The translations under genes and the position numbers were made by a program. 64,000 nt of DNA, from contig NZ_CP097320.1 of assembly GCF_023515995.1 (NCBI RefSeq), positions 3,720,001-3,784,000 of the forward strand, read 5' to 3'. The notes below the pieces were generated by a model. That model was not told the DNA's origin. It saw only the letters and a program-made list of their open reading frames with translations, and searched no databases. The DNA comes from Candidatus Mycobacterium methanotrophicum (GTDB lineage Bacteria > Actinomycetota > Actinomycetes > Mycobacteriales > Mycobacteriaceae). Of this stretch, positions 32,707 through 42,985 are shown in pieces (the first letter of the stretch is position 1; each line of letters opens with the position of its first letter).

Positions 32707-35412
32707 CACGAAACGACGGAATTCGTCTGCACCCCAGACGATCACCGGATACACCGCGGTGAGTGCGAGCATGTCCGGAGTCAGTGCAGCGGTGCCGAGC
32801 ACATCCTGCACCGGCGGCACATAGATGATCATTGCGGCAAGGCCGAGTTCGAACACGATGCCCCACAGCAGCAGTGGGTTGGACAGCACCCCAATCGACC
32901 ACAGAGAAGCGCGTTCGGTGCGCGCGGCGAATGCGGTGCCGATCTGGCCGGCAACCATGCCGAAAAACGTCATCGTGGTCGCTTGCCGGTAGGCATGATT
33001 CAGCGGTGTGCCGGTCCCGGTCGGGTCTCCGGGATGCCAGCCCGCATTGATCAGGACGTAGAAAAACCCGGTGATCGCGAGTGCCGCGGCGATCATGCCG
33101 AGGAATAGCCAGGCGCGCAACAGCATTGGGACGCGGATCACCGACTCGCCGCGTCGGCGCGGCGGACGTTGCATCAATCCGGGTTCTGCGGGTTCGCGCC
33201 CGAGCGCCAGCGCAGGCAAGGTTTCGGTCCCCACGTCAAACGCCAGCAGTTGCAGCACGGTCAGGGGCAGCGGGATAGCGCCGCCGGAAAGCGCGAACAC
33301 CAGGAAGGGGGCCACTTCGGGGGTGGCGTGGGCGAAGATGTAGAGGATGAACTTGCGGATGTTGTCATAGACACGCCGCCCGGCTTGGACCGCGACCGTG
33401 ATGGTGGCGAAGTTGTCGTCGGTGAGCACCATCGTGGCGGCTTCCCGGGCGACGTCGGTGCCCGACCGACCCATCGCGACACCGATGTCGGCGCGCCGCA
33501 GCGCCGGCGCGTCGTTGACCCCATCGCCGGTCATGGCCACCACGTGTCCGGTAGCGCGCAGCGCGTCGGCGACGCGCAGTTTCGCCTCCGGTGAGGACCG
33601 CGCGAAGATGAGCTCTGACGGCCCCGACAGCAGTGCGTCGAGGTCGTCTTCGCTCATCTGGTCGAGTTTGTCGCCGGTGATCACGGTGGGCTCCCCGCGG
33701 ATGATGCCGACCTGGGCGGCGATGGCCGCCGCTGTCAGCGGATGGTCGCCGGTGATGACGATGATGCGAATGCCGGCGGCATGGCAATCGGCGACAGCGG
33801 CGGCGACCTCGCGGCGGGGCCGGTCGATCATGGCCACCAGGCCCAGCAACGTCAGGTCCTGCTCGACCTGCTCGCGGTCGGGCAGCGACGCGGTGTCGGC
33901 GCGCAGGAGGCGGTCGGCGACGGCCAGCACCCGTAGCCCCTGCCTGGCCTGGGTATCCACCAGGTCCGCCAGTGCGGCACGCCGGGCCGGTGTGAGCGGG
34001 CGGGGCTGGCCGTTGGCGCCGAGTTCGGTGGTGCACAGCGGCAGCACGGTTTCGGGGGCACCCTTGGTGTGCACCCAGACGCGATCGTCGTCGTCGTCGT
34101 CGATGGTGGACATGCGTTTGCGTGTCGGGTCGAAGTGGAACTGACGGCGCCGTCTGCGCTGTCGCTCATCAGGGTCTAGACGCACACCCACCACGACCGC
34201 CGCGTTGGCCATCGCGATTTCGGTGGGATCACCTATGGCCGTTTCCCCGGAGACCTGCGCGTTGTTGCACGCCGACATGGCGGTCGCCACGCGGGCGAGC
34301 GTCGCATCGCCCGGCTGCGGCGGTCGAGCGCCGGTGAGGTCACGGGATCCGGTCGCGGTGTTGATCACGGTGACCCGCATCCGGTTCTCGGTCAAAGTGC
34401 CGGTCTTGTCGGTGCAGATGACATCGGTGGACCCCAGCGTCTCCACCGCGCTGAGCCGTTTGACTACCGCGCCGCGGCGGGCCAGCGCGCGCACCCCGAT
34501 CGCCAGCGCCAAGGTGATCACCGGCAACAGCCCCTCCGGGACGTTGCCCACCAGCAGTCCGACGGCAAAGATCACCGCGTTGAGGAACGACAGGCCCGCG
34601 CCCAGTATCGCCACCGGAATGAACGCCGCCCCCATCAGCACCGAAATCAGGGCGATCAGCCAGGCGACTCGCCGCACCTGGTGTTCCAGCGGGCTTTCGT
34701 CGGCTTGCACCCGCTCCGACAACGCTGCGATCCTGCCCAACTCGGTGCGCATGCCGGTGGCGAACACCAGCGCGCGCGCCTCCCCCTCGGTGCATGTGGT
34801 GCCGCTGAACACCAGATCCCGCGCCTGCAGCTTTGGCACGGCGGTGTCAAGATAATCGGCGCGCCGGAACACCGGCATCGACTCCCCGGTCAGCGCGGAG
34901 ATGTCAACTTCGATGCCGCCGTCGAAGAGCCGGGCATCTGCTGAGATCCGGTCCCCCTCCTCGATGACCAGCACATCACCGGGCACCAGTTCCGCGGCCT
35001 CGATCTCGACCACCCGGCCATCCCGCACCGCCTTGGCCCGCGCAGGCAAGTAGGCGGCCAGTGCCTCCACCGCCTTCTCCGCCTGTACCTCCTGCAGGAA
35101 GGCGAACGCGGCGTTGAAGACGATCACCACCACGATCGCGATAGCCACGGCCTCGATGTGCACCGCCCAGGCCAGACCCGCCGCTGCCCACAACAACAGG
35201 GCCAGCGGGTGGGTGAACTGCCGCATCAGCTCCCGTGGCCAGGTCGGGCCACCGCGCCGCTGCAGCTCGTTGCGCCCGACATGGATCAGCCGCCGCGCCG
35301 CCGCGCGCGTGCTCAGTCCCGAGCGCGAACTGCGGAGATCGCGCAACAGCAGATCCAGGTGTTCGGTGGGGTCAAGACCAACGCCCGCTTCGACGTCCAC
35401 GGCATCGGTCAT
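32560..35412 (-). CDS. ctpF: CtpF-like P-type cation ATPase
   Basis: 950 residues from ATG 35410-35412 (GAGG 7 upstream). P-type ATPase order: cation-transporter N-domain (HLDLLLRDLRSSRSGLSTRA), TM1-2, actuator with LTGESMPV, TM4 with GNVPEGLLPVITLALAIGV, phosphorylation site CTDKTGTLTEN, hinge MTGDGVNDAPALRRADIGVA, and six C-terminal TMs. P2A-like, near Rv1997 (CtpF, about 905 residues), a DosR-regulon Ca2+/cation exporter. A run of six Asp (TIDDDDDDRVW) interrupts the N domain. About 40 C-terminal residues after RRRLFYCRG are antisense to the panE fragment, so the native stop was probably lost by a deletion near 32700. Confidence 0.92.
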   Translation of the reverse strand: MTDAVDVEAGVGLDPTEHLDLLLRDLRSSRSGLSTRAAARRLIHVGRNELQRRGGPTWPRELMRQFTHPLALLLWAAAGLAWAVHIEAVAIAIVVVIVFNAAFAFLQEVQAEKAVEALAAYLPARAKAVRDGRVVEIEAAELVPGDVLVIEEGDRISADARLFDGGIEVDISALTGESMPVFRRADYLDTAVPKLQARDLVFSGTTCTEGEARALVFATGMRTELGRIAALSERVQADESPLEHQVRRVAWLIALISVLMGAAFIPVAILGAGLSFLNAVIFAVGLLVGNVPEGLLPVITLALAIGVRALARRGAVVKRLSAVETLGSTDVICTDKTGTLTENRMRVTVINTATGSRDLTGARPPQPGDATLARVATAMSACNNAQVSGETAIGDPTEIAMANAAVVVGVRLDPDERQRRRRRQFHFDPTRKRMSTIDDDDDDRVWVHTKGAPETVLPLCTTELGANGQPRPLTPARRAALADLVDTQARQGLRVLAVADRLLRADTASLPDREQVEQDLTLLGLVAMIDRPRREVAAAVADCHAAGIRIIVITGDHPLTAAAIAAQVGIIRGEPTVITGDKLDQMSEDDLDALLSGPSELIFARSSPEAKLRVADALRATGHVVAMTGDGVNDAPALRRADIGVAMGRSGTDVAREAATMVLTDDNFATITVAVQAGRRVYDNIRKFILYIFAHATPEVAPFLVFALSGGAIPLPLTVLQLLAFDVGTETLPALALGREPAEPGLMQRPPRRRGESVIRVPMLLRAWLFLGMIAAALAITGFFYVLINAGWHPGDPTGTGTPLNHAYRQATTMTFFGMVAGQIGTAFAARTERASLWSIGVLSNPLLLWGIVFELGLAAMIIYVPPVQDVLGTAALTPDMLALTAVYPVIVWGADEFRRFVLRRRLFYCRGKRCHLWPRRACVTGEPQFPVVGCHDAPPIGDGETLWRI

Positions 35413-35532
35413 CGTCACCTCACACGCTCGGCACTCTCGCCTAGTCTCGCTGGCAGCTCCTTGCGTTCGCCACCCGGGCACCGCTACGCACACCTAAACG
35501 GTCCGCCTTCCCAATGGATACGCTTGCGCTTC

Positions 35533-37932
35533 ATGACCACGTCGCTGGCCACCGGGCTCACCCACGCCGAAGTGGCCCAGCGGGTTGCCGAGGGCAAGGT
35601 CAACGATGTCCCGAGCCGGGCGACGCGCAGCGTGGCCGACATCGTGCGGGCCAACGTGTTCACCCGGATCAACGCGATCCTCGGTGTGCTGTTCGCCATC
35701 GTGCTGGCAACCGGATCGGTGATCAACGGCTTGTTCGGGTTCTTGATCATCGTCAATAGCGTGGTTGGCATGGTGCAGGAAATGCGTGCCAAGCAGACAC
35801 TGGACAGGCTGGCCATCGTCGGGCAGGCCAAGCCGCTGGTGCGCCGGGCGGACGGGACACGTGAACTGTTGCCCAGTGCAGTGGTGCTCGACGACATCAT
35901 CGAACTGGGTCCCGGGGATCAGGTCGTCGTCGACGGGGTGGTGGTCGAGGAATCTGGCCTGGAGATCGACGAGTCGCTACTGAGCGGCGAGGCCGACCCC
36001 GTCCTGAAGCGCATCGATGACGCGGTGATGTCCGGCAGCTTCGTCGTCGCCGGGACCGGCGCCTGCCGGGCCACCAGAGTGGGACACGACGCCTACGCCG
36101 CCAGGCTGGCCGCACAGGCCAGCAGGTTCACCCTGGTGCGCTCGGAACTTCGCACCGGAATCAATAAGATCCTGCAGCTCATCACCTATCTGCTGATTCC
36201 CGCCGGGCTGCTGATCATCTACACCCAGATGTTCACCACCCACGTCGGCTGGCGGCAGTCGGTGCTGCGCACGGTGGGCGCGCTGGTCCCTATGGTCCCC
36301 GAGGGCCTGGTGCTGATGACATCGATCGCGTTCGCCGTGGGCGTGGTCCGCCTGGGTCGGCGCCAGTGTCTAGTGCAGGAACTTCCAGCTATCGAGGGTC
36401 TGGCCCGGGTCAACGTGGTGTGCGCCGACAAGACCGGCACGCTGACCGAGAACCGGATGCAGGTGGCCTCCCTGCAGCGGCTCGATTCCGTGCCGGGCAT
36501 GGACGCGATCGTCGATGTGCTTGCGTCACTGGCCGCCGGCGATGCCCGACCCAACGCCAGCATCCAGGCCATCGCCGAGGCCTATCGCAACCCGCCCGAC
36601 TGGACCGCCACGGCGACCGCCCCGTTCAAATCGGCCACGAAGTGGAGCGGGGCGTCCTACGGCGAGCACGGCAACTGGGTTCTCGGCGCCCCGGACGTGC
36701 TGCTGGACCCGTCGTCAGCGGCCGCCGAGCAGGCCGAGACAGCCGGTTCACATGGGCTGCGTGTGCTGCTATTGGGGTCCACCGACCGGCCGGTTGACCA
36801 TCCCGACGGCCCCGGGCGCGTCGTCCCGGCTGCTCTGATCATGCTGGAACAAAAGGTTCGTCCAGATGCCCGCGAGACGTTGGATTATTTAGCAGTACAA
36901 GGTATTTCGGTTAAGGTGCTCTCAGGCGACAACGCCGTATCGGTAAGTGCAGTGGCATCGGCGCTGGGCCTTGGCGGGGAGACGCTCGACGCCCGGAAGT
37001 TGCCCACCGACCCGGGCGATCTGGCCGAAACTTTGGAGAAGTACACCACTTTCGGTCGGGTACGGCCGGACCAGAAGCGTGTGATGGTGCGCGCATTGCA
37101 ATCTCTCGGCAATACGGTCGCGATGACCGGTGACGGTGTCAATGACGTGCTCGCCCTGAAGGACGCCGACATCGGCGTCGCCATGGGGACGGGGAGTTCG
37201 GCGTCACGAGCGGTCGCCCAGATTGTGCTGCTAGACAACAAGTTCGCCACGCTACCCTACGTGGTGGGTGAAGGACGCCGCGTGATCGGCAACATTGAAC
37301 GGGTATCCAACCTGTTCTTGACCAAGACCGTGTATTCGGTGCTACTGGCGTTGCTGATCGGCCTCACCGGCCTGGCCGCCAAAGTGTTGGGCATCAACGC
37401 GTTGACGTTCCCGTTCGAGCCGATCCAGGTGACCACCGCCGCCTGGTTCACCATAGGGATCCCCGCGTTCATCCTGTCGCTGGCGCCCAACAACGAACGC
37501 GCGCAATCCGGTTTTGTCCGCCGCGTGATGAAGGCCGCGGTGCCGAACGGCGCGGTCGCCGGCATCGCGACGTTCGTGTGTTATCTGCTGGCCTTTCGAG
37601 GGGCTACGGCCAGCCCGGCCCAGCAGATGCAGGCGTCGACGTCAGCGTTGATCACTCTGCTGGTGATCGCGGTGTGGGTGCTGGCGGTGGTGGCCCGGCC
37701 CTACACATGGTGGCGGGTGATATTGGTCGTGTGGTCAGGTGCGGCATACGTGGTGATCTTCAGCATTCCGCTTGCGCGGCAACAGTTCATGCTGGATCCA
37801 TCGAATATCGCGTTGACCACAACCGCGCTGGCGATCGGTGTTCTCGGTGCCGCGATTGTCGAAGCACTGTGGTGGTTGCCGGGCTCTCCGAGCGGAGACG
37901 TCCCTCGCTTCTGGGGCCAGCCGGAAGGCTGA
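35533..37932 (+). CDS. ctpE: CtpE-like P-type ATPase
   Basis: 799 residues from ATG 35533, as Rv0908 (about 797). Motifs: N-terminal GLTHAEVAQRVAEGKVNDVP, actuator LLSGEADPVLKR, TM4 MVPEGLVLMTSIAFAVGVVR, phosphorylation site CADKTGTLTENRMQV, KVLSGDN, MTGDGVNDVLALKDADIGVA, and C-terminal TMs with FPFEPIQVTTAAWFTIGIPA. CtpE has been linked to Ca2+ uptake in mycobacteria. Divergent from the ctpF-like gene with 120 bp between starts and no obvious DosR box. Intact. Confidence 0.92.
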   Translation: MTTSLATGLTHAEVAQRVAEGKVNDVPSRATRSVADIVRANVFTRINAILGVLFAIVLATGSVINGLFGFLIIVNSVVGMVQEMRAKQTLDRLAIVGQAKPLVRRADGTRELLPSAVVLDDIIELGPGDQVVVDGVVVEESGLEIDESLLSGEADPVLKRIDDAVMSGSFVVAGTGACRATRVGHDAYAARLAAQASRFTLVRSELRTGINKILQLITYLLIPAGLLIIYTQMFTTHVGWRQSVLRTVGALVPMVPEGLVLMTSIAFAVGVVRLGRRQCLVQELPAIEGLARVNVVCADKTGTLTENRMQVASLQRLDSVPGMDAIVDVLASLAAGDARPNASIQAIAEAYRNPPDWTATATAPFKSATKWSGASYGEHGNWVLGAPDVLLDPSSAAAEQAETAGSHGLRVLLLGSTDRPVDHPDGPGRVVPAALIMLEQKVRPDARETLDYLAVQGISVKVLSGDNAVSVSAVASALGLGGETLDARKLPTDPGDLAETLEKYTTFGRVRPDQKRVMVRALQSLGNTVAMTGDGVNDVLALKDADIGVAMGTGSSASRAVAQIVLLDNKFATLPYVVGEGRRVIGNIERVSNLFLTKTVYSVLLALLIGLTGLAAKVLGINALTFPFEPIQVTTAAWFTIGIPAFILSLAPNNERAQSGFVRRVMKAAVPNGAVAGIATFVCYLLAFRGATASPAQQMQASTSALITLLVIAVWVLAVVARPYTWWRVILVVWSGAAYVVIFSIPLARQQFMLDPSNIALTTTALAIGVLGAAIVEALWWLPGSPSGDVPRFWGQPEG

Positions 37933-37933
37933 A

Positions 37934-38368
37934 TCAAGCGAATGTGGATTCCCGGCTGGGTTCCGGACCGAACCGGAAACGGCGACCGGTGACCGAGACC
38001 GGAAGAACGCGAACATAATGTTGCTTCAACGTCGCCGTCCATGGCAACAGCTGTGCGCGCTCGGCCTCTTCGATCTCCTCATTGGTACAGACCAGCCAGG
38101 CCGTGCCCTGCACGATGACGCTCCAGCCTTCGGCAGCATTGTGGTCATCGGCCTCGAAAAGAACACGGTTGTTGATTGCGGTGCTGACCAACTTAGTGCC
38201 CTCCGCGGTGCGAAAAAGCACAGTGCGGTGCTGGACAACGAAGTTGACCGGAAAGATCTCGGGCTGGCCCTCGACGCTCGTGACCAGACGCCCTAACGCC
38301 ACGCTTGCCAGCAAATCCCAGCTTTCACTTGCCGAAAGAATGGTGACGGGTTGACCGGTTTTGGACAT
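37934..38368 (-). CDS. Pyridoxamine-5'-phosphate-oxidase-fold flavin protein (Rv3129-like)
   Basis: 144 residues from ATG 38366-38368. Split-barrel features: SWDLLASVALGRLVTSVEGQ, PEIFPVNFVVQHRTVLFRTA, EGTKLVSTAINNRVLFEADD, GWSVIVQGTAWLV. It resembles Rv3129, a DosR-regulon protein beside tgs1 and Rv3131. It probably binds FMN, F420 or heme; reaction unknown. Stop lies 2 bp from the ctpE-like stop (convergent). Intact. Confidence 0.8.
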   Translation of the reverse strand: MSKTGQPVTILSASESWDLLASVALGRLVTSVEGQPEIFPVNFVVQHRTVLFRTAEGTKLVSTAINNRVLFEADDHNAAEGWSVIVQGTAWLVCTNEEIEEAERAQLLPWTATLKQHYVRVLPVSVTGRRFRFGPEPSRESTFA

Positions 38369-38533
38369 CGCGGCGCTCACCAGCCTCGGGGCGGTAGCGC
38401 CGCAACCGCACACAATGATACGAACGGCATAGGACGCTTTCTCCTGGCAAGGGTCACACCGCTAACTTAAACACGATCCCCGGTACCGACACAACCAAGC
38501 TGGGCGGTATCGCGGCAACAGCACCGTCAGATG

Positions 38534-39539
38534 TCAATAGACGCCGTCAGCGCCGCTGTTGGCATCCCGTAGCGCACTGACATAGTCCCCACGTTCTCGC
38601 GCTGACCCGTCCTCATGTACAGCGAGCATGCCGCGCACTTCGTCGAGGGTGGTGAACCCCTTGCGTCGCATCCAATCACGCAGCCCGTCGAGCAGGACGC
38701 TGGCGTACTCGGGACCATGTCGCAGCAGCGCAGATGCGGACTGGACGACGTCCGCCCCGGCGAGCAGGCACTTGACCACGTCGGCGGCGGCCACCACACC
38801 GGTGGTGGCGGCCAGCGAGGCACGCAACCGTCCGTGCAGCAGCGCAATCCACGTGAGCGGCAACCTGATCTCGGCAGCGGCCGACAGAGGCACGTCGGGT
38901 GCCGCCGTGAGCGTCTCGCAGTCGATGTCAGGCTGCAGGAATCGATTGAACAGCACCAGCCCGTCGGCGCCCGCCTGGTCAAGTCGTTGTGCCATCTCGC
39001 CGATCGAGCTGAAGAACGGGCTCAGCTTAACCGCCACCGGCACCTCTACCGCAGCTTTGACGCGAGCCAGAATATCGAGATGCCGCTGCTCGACCTGTCG
39101 GCCGTCGATTTGCGGGTCACCGGGCAGGTAGTAGGTGTTCAGCTCGATGGCTGCCGCACCGGCATTCTGCATCGAGCTTGCATAACGCGCCCAGCCGCCG
39201 GGTGTGACGCCGTTGAGGCTGCCGATCACGGGTATGTCAACCGTGCCGGGCGGCGGATTCGAGCAGACGCAAATAACGGTTGGCGCGGTAGCCGGGATCC
39301 ACCGCCGATGGGAAATAAGTCAGCGATTCCGGGTAGCTCTCGCTGCCCTGCGCGGCCATCCGCACGTTGTGCTCGGCTTCGCGGCGCAGCTGCTCCTCGA
39401 ACAACGAGTGCAGCACCACCGCGCCGACGCCGGCGTCGGCGAGTCGCCGGATGCCGTCGACGTTCCGGCTCAAGGGAGAAGCCGCGGCGAGCAGCGGGTT
39501 GCGCAAGGTGAGTCCCAGGTAGCGAGTCGTCAGGTCCAT
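38534..39539 (-). pseudogene. Dihydroorotate-dehydrogenase-like protein, frameshifted
   Basis: Starts at ATG 39537-39539, overlapping the PFOR stop. 5' frame: MDLTTRYLGLTLRNPLLAAA, DAGVGAVVLHSLFEEQLRRE, YRANRYLRLLESAAR. A one-base shift at about 39241-39247 separates it from PVIGSLNGVTPGGWARYASS, AIELNTYYLPGDPQ, EVPVAVKLSPFFSSIGEMAQ, ADGLVLFNRFLQPDID, ending at 38534. The restored FMN-binding TIM barrel would be about 334 residues. It forms a pair with PFOR, as in other bacteria, though its physiological reaction is not established. Both are broken. Confidence 0.8.
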
Positions 39540-42500
39540 CAATGATCCTTTCGAGGATCGGATGGGAAGTGCTGTGGAGCGCGAGAAGCCATGTCCTCAT
39601 AGGTGTTCCAGTGTTGAGAGATCGACTCCTGCGCCAATGCCAGCAGGCGCTCGGCCTCGTCGGGATCAGAGTTGGCCAGACTCCGGTAGCGCAGCTCCCG
39701 ATAGCGATAGTCGTCAAGCGGTAGGCGCGGGCGGTGGGAGTCCAACAGGAACGGTGGCCTGTCGGTAGCGCGCAGCATCGGGTCGTATCGAATCAACGGC
39801 CAGTGCCCGCTGGCCACCGCCCGGTACTGCTGGTCGAGGCCGTAACGCAGCTCGAACCCGTGTGCGATGCAGTGACTGTAGGCGATCACGATCGACGGCC
39901 CGTCATACGGTGTCGAGCACCAGCACGTTGACGTTGCGTCCACTGGCCAGCACGTGATCGAGCCCGCCGGCGCCGATGTCGTAGGCCCAGCCGTCGCCGC
40001 CGACAATCCACACGCTGCGCCGGATCAGATGGTCGATGACGCTGCGAAACTCCCCGGCCACCGCGGGCTCGAGGCGTTCGAGGCGGGTTTGCAGTTCGGC
40101 GACGCGCTCGCGCTGGGCCTGCAGTTCGGATTCCCGGCATTGCGGTGCCGCCAGGACGTCGTCGACCAAATCGGTGCCCAGCTCGTCGCGGTGCGCGGAT
40201 AGGATCTGCTGGGCCTGGCGGGTGTGGGTATCGGCGGCAAGCCGAAGACCGAGTCCGAACTCGGCGTTGTCTTCGAACAGTGAGTTGGACCATGCGGGTC
40301 CACGCCCGTCGGCATTGGTCGTCCACGGTGTGGTCGGCAGATTGCCCCCGTAGATCGACGAGCATCCGGTGGCGTTGGCGATTATCAACCGGTCGCCGAA
40401 GAGCTGCGAAAGCAGTTTCAGGTAGGGCGTCTCGCCGCAGCCCGCACACGCGCCGGGAAATTCGAACAGCGGCTGCAGAAACTGGGCACCCCGCACAGTG
40501 CCGAAGTCCACGCGAGATCGGTCTGTCACCGCGAGGGTCTCGAAAAATGCGACGTTCTCGCGACCGGCGGCGACGAGCGGCTCGCGGGGCGCGAGGTTGA
40601 TCGCTTTGGTGATCGGTGTGCCCGGGACTACGGCCGGGCAGGCTTCCACGCACAACCCGCATCCGGTGCAATCTTCGACATACACCTGCAACGTGTAGCG
40701 GGTGTCGGGAAGACCGACGGCATCCAGCGGCGCCGACAGGAACATCGCGGGCGCGTCGTGGAGCCGCTCCTGCTCGTAGACACTTGGTGCGAATCACACT
40801 GTGCGGGCATACAAATGAGCAGTTGCCGCACTGGATGCAGGTGTCGGGATCCCAGACGGCGACGAGGTCGGAGATGTTGGGTTTCTCGTAGGCGCTGGTG
40901 CCGCTGGGGTAGCTTCCATCCACTGGTAACGCGCTGACCGGCAGCGCATCACCGCGGCCGGCGATCATCTCGGCGGTGACGGTCCGCACGAAATCCGGTG
41001 CATCGGCTGGAACGACAGGTCCGGGCTGGTAGCTGGAACTGATCAGGTCGGGGACCTCGACCGGGTGCAGCCCTTGCAGGGCCCGATCGACAGCGGCGAG
41101 TTCACGCTCCACCACGTCGGCACCTTGCACGCCATAGGTCTTGGCCACGCTGTCCTTGATCCGGGAGATCGCGTCATCTATGGGCAGCACGCCCGATATG
41201 GCGAAAAAGCAGGTCTGCAGCACGATGTTGATCCGGCCGGCCAGTCCGGCCTCGCGGGCAGTGGCGCCCGCGTCGATGACATACAGCTTGATGTGTTTGT
41301 CGATGATCTGCTGTTGCGCCGCGCGGGGTAACGCGTCCCAGACGCGCTCCGGTGGGCGTGAAGAGTTGAGCAGCAGTGCCGCCCCGGGTGCCGCGCGACC
41401 CAGCACATCGACCTTCTCCAAGAACCGGGCATGGTGACAGCCGATGAAGTTGGCTCGTTGCACCAGATAGGGTGCCCGGATTGGGCGCGGGCCGAACCGC
41501 AAATGCGAAACGGTCTGCGAGCCGGATTTTTTGGAGTCGTAGACGAAATAGCCTTGCGCGCATAGGTTCTCTTCGCCGCCGAGGATCTTGATGGTGTTCT
41601 TGTTAGCGCCGACGGTGCCGTCCGAACCGAGACCGAAGAACAGCGCGCTCGTCGTATCGGTGGACTCGATGTCGAAGTACGGGTCGTAGGCGATGCTGGT
41701 GCCCGAAACGTCGTCGTCGATGCCGACGGTGAAGCGGTCTCGCGGCTGCTCGCCGGCCAGTTCGGCGAACACGCCGGCGACCATGGCGGGGGTGAACTCC
41801 TTTGATGACAGTCCATACCGCCCGCCGCATACGGTCGGCAGCTGCGACCGTTCACCTCTGCGGTACGCCTCGGTCAGGGCGGCAACGACGTCGAGGTACA
41901 GCGGCTCTCCAAGCGACCCCGGCTCTTTGGTGCGGTCGAGCACGCCGATCGCGTGAACGGTCTGCGGCAGCGCGGCAAGCAGCGCCTGCACCGGAAACGG
42001 CCGATAAAGCCGCACCTGAACCACCCCGACGCGCTCGCCGCGAGCGGTGAGAGCCGCCACGGTCTCCGCTGCGGTCTGGCCACCGGATCCCATCAGCACC
42101 AGCACCCGCGCGGCCTGCGGATGCCCGGCGTAGTCGACGATGTGCAGCTGCCGTCCGGTGCGACGCCCCAACTGCGCCATCAACTCATCCACCACCGCGG
42201 GCACCCGCGCATAGAACGGATTCACCGTCTCGCGGGCCTGAAAATAGGTGTCCGGATTCTGCGCGGTGCCACGGATGAACGGCCGCGCCGGCGACAATGC
42301 ACGATCGCGGTGGGCCAGGATCAACTCCTCGGGAACCAGCGCCCGCAAGTCGTCATCGGTGAGCAACTCGATGGTGTTGAGCTCGTGAGAGGTACGGAAA
42401 CCGTCGAAGAAATGCACAAACGGGATCCGGGTGCGCAGCGTGGCCGCTTGCGCGATCAGGGCCAGGTCGTGGGCTTCCTGAACCGATGCCGACGACAGCA

Positions 42501-42912
42501 GCGCAAAGCCGGTCGGGCGCACTGCCATCACATCCTGGTGGTCACCAAAGATTGAGAGACCCTGTGCTGCAAGGGATCTTGCTGCAACATGGATCACTGC
42601 GGAGGTCAGCTCGCCGGCGATTTTGTACATGTTCGGGATCATCAGCAGCAAGCCCTGCGACGAAGTGAACGTCGTTGTGAGCGCTCCGCCCTGCAATGCG
42701 CCGTGCAGCGCGCCGGCCGCCCCGCCCTCGCTTTGCATCTCCACCACGGTTGGCACGGTGCCCCATACATTGGGCCGATGCCGGCTCGACCAGTCATCGG
42801 CAAGCTCGGCCATCGGCGAGGACGGGGTGATCGGGTAGATGCAGCACACTTCGTTGAGCCGATAGGCCACCGATACCGCTGCCTCGTTGCCGTCTACCGT
42901 GGCGCGTGTCAT
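39539..42912 (-). pseudogene. nifJ: Pyruvate:ferredoxin oxidoreductase (NifJ type), frameshift plus deletion
   Basis: From ATG 42910-42912: domain I DGNEAAVSVAYRLNEVCCIY with PITPSSPMAELAD, then SLGEPLYLDVVAAL, GLGSDGTVGANKNTIKILGG, SHLRFGPRPIRAPYLVQRAN and the first ferredoxin motif CIQCGNCSFVCP. A one-base insertion at about 40780-40782 shifts the frame; it continues with CTGCGLCVEACP, FPGACAGCGETPYLKLLSQL, NATGCSSIYGGNLPTTPW and GDGWAYDIG. After NVLVLDT a deletion (I infer about 65-70 codons, including the TPP/Mg motif region) with a shift joins YDGPSIVIAYSHCIAHGFEL. Full enzyme about 1170 residues. Acetyl-CoA formation with ferredoxin reduction is lost. Confidence 0.88.
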
Positions 42913-42985
42913 CTCGGCTCCGGCACCATCTCGATGACGTGCACCGGACACTGCTCAAAGCAGGCAGCACAACCGGTGCAGCATC
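42909..42985 (-). pseudogene. 3' scrap of a [4Fe-4S] protein preceding nifJ
   Basis: Minus-strand frame RCCTGCAACFEQCPVHVIEM, VPEPR, stop overlapping the nifJ ATG (ATGA). The CxxCxxCxxxCP motif marks a bacterial ferredoxin domain. The 5' part is replaced at about 42986 by the truncated tgs1 on the other strand. It was probably translationally coupled to nifJ. Confidence 0.65.

Noticed and set aside
42589..42985. N-terminal 130 codons of the long ORF containing the tgs1-like region
   Set aside because: They are antisense to nifJ and the Fe-S scrap and do not resemble acyltransferases.
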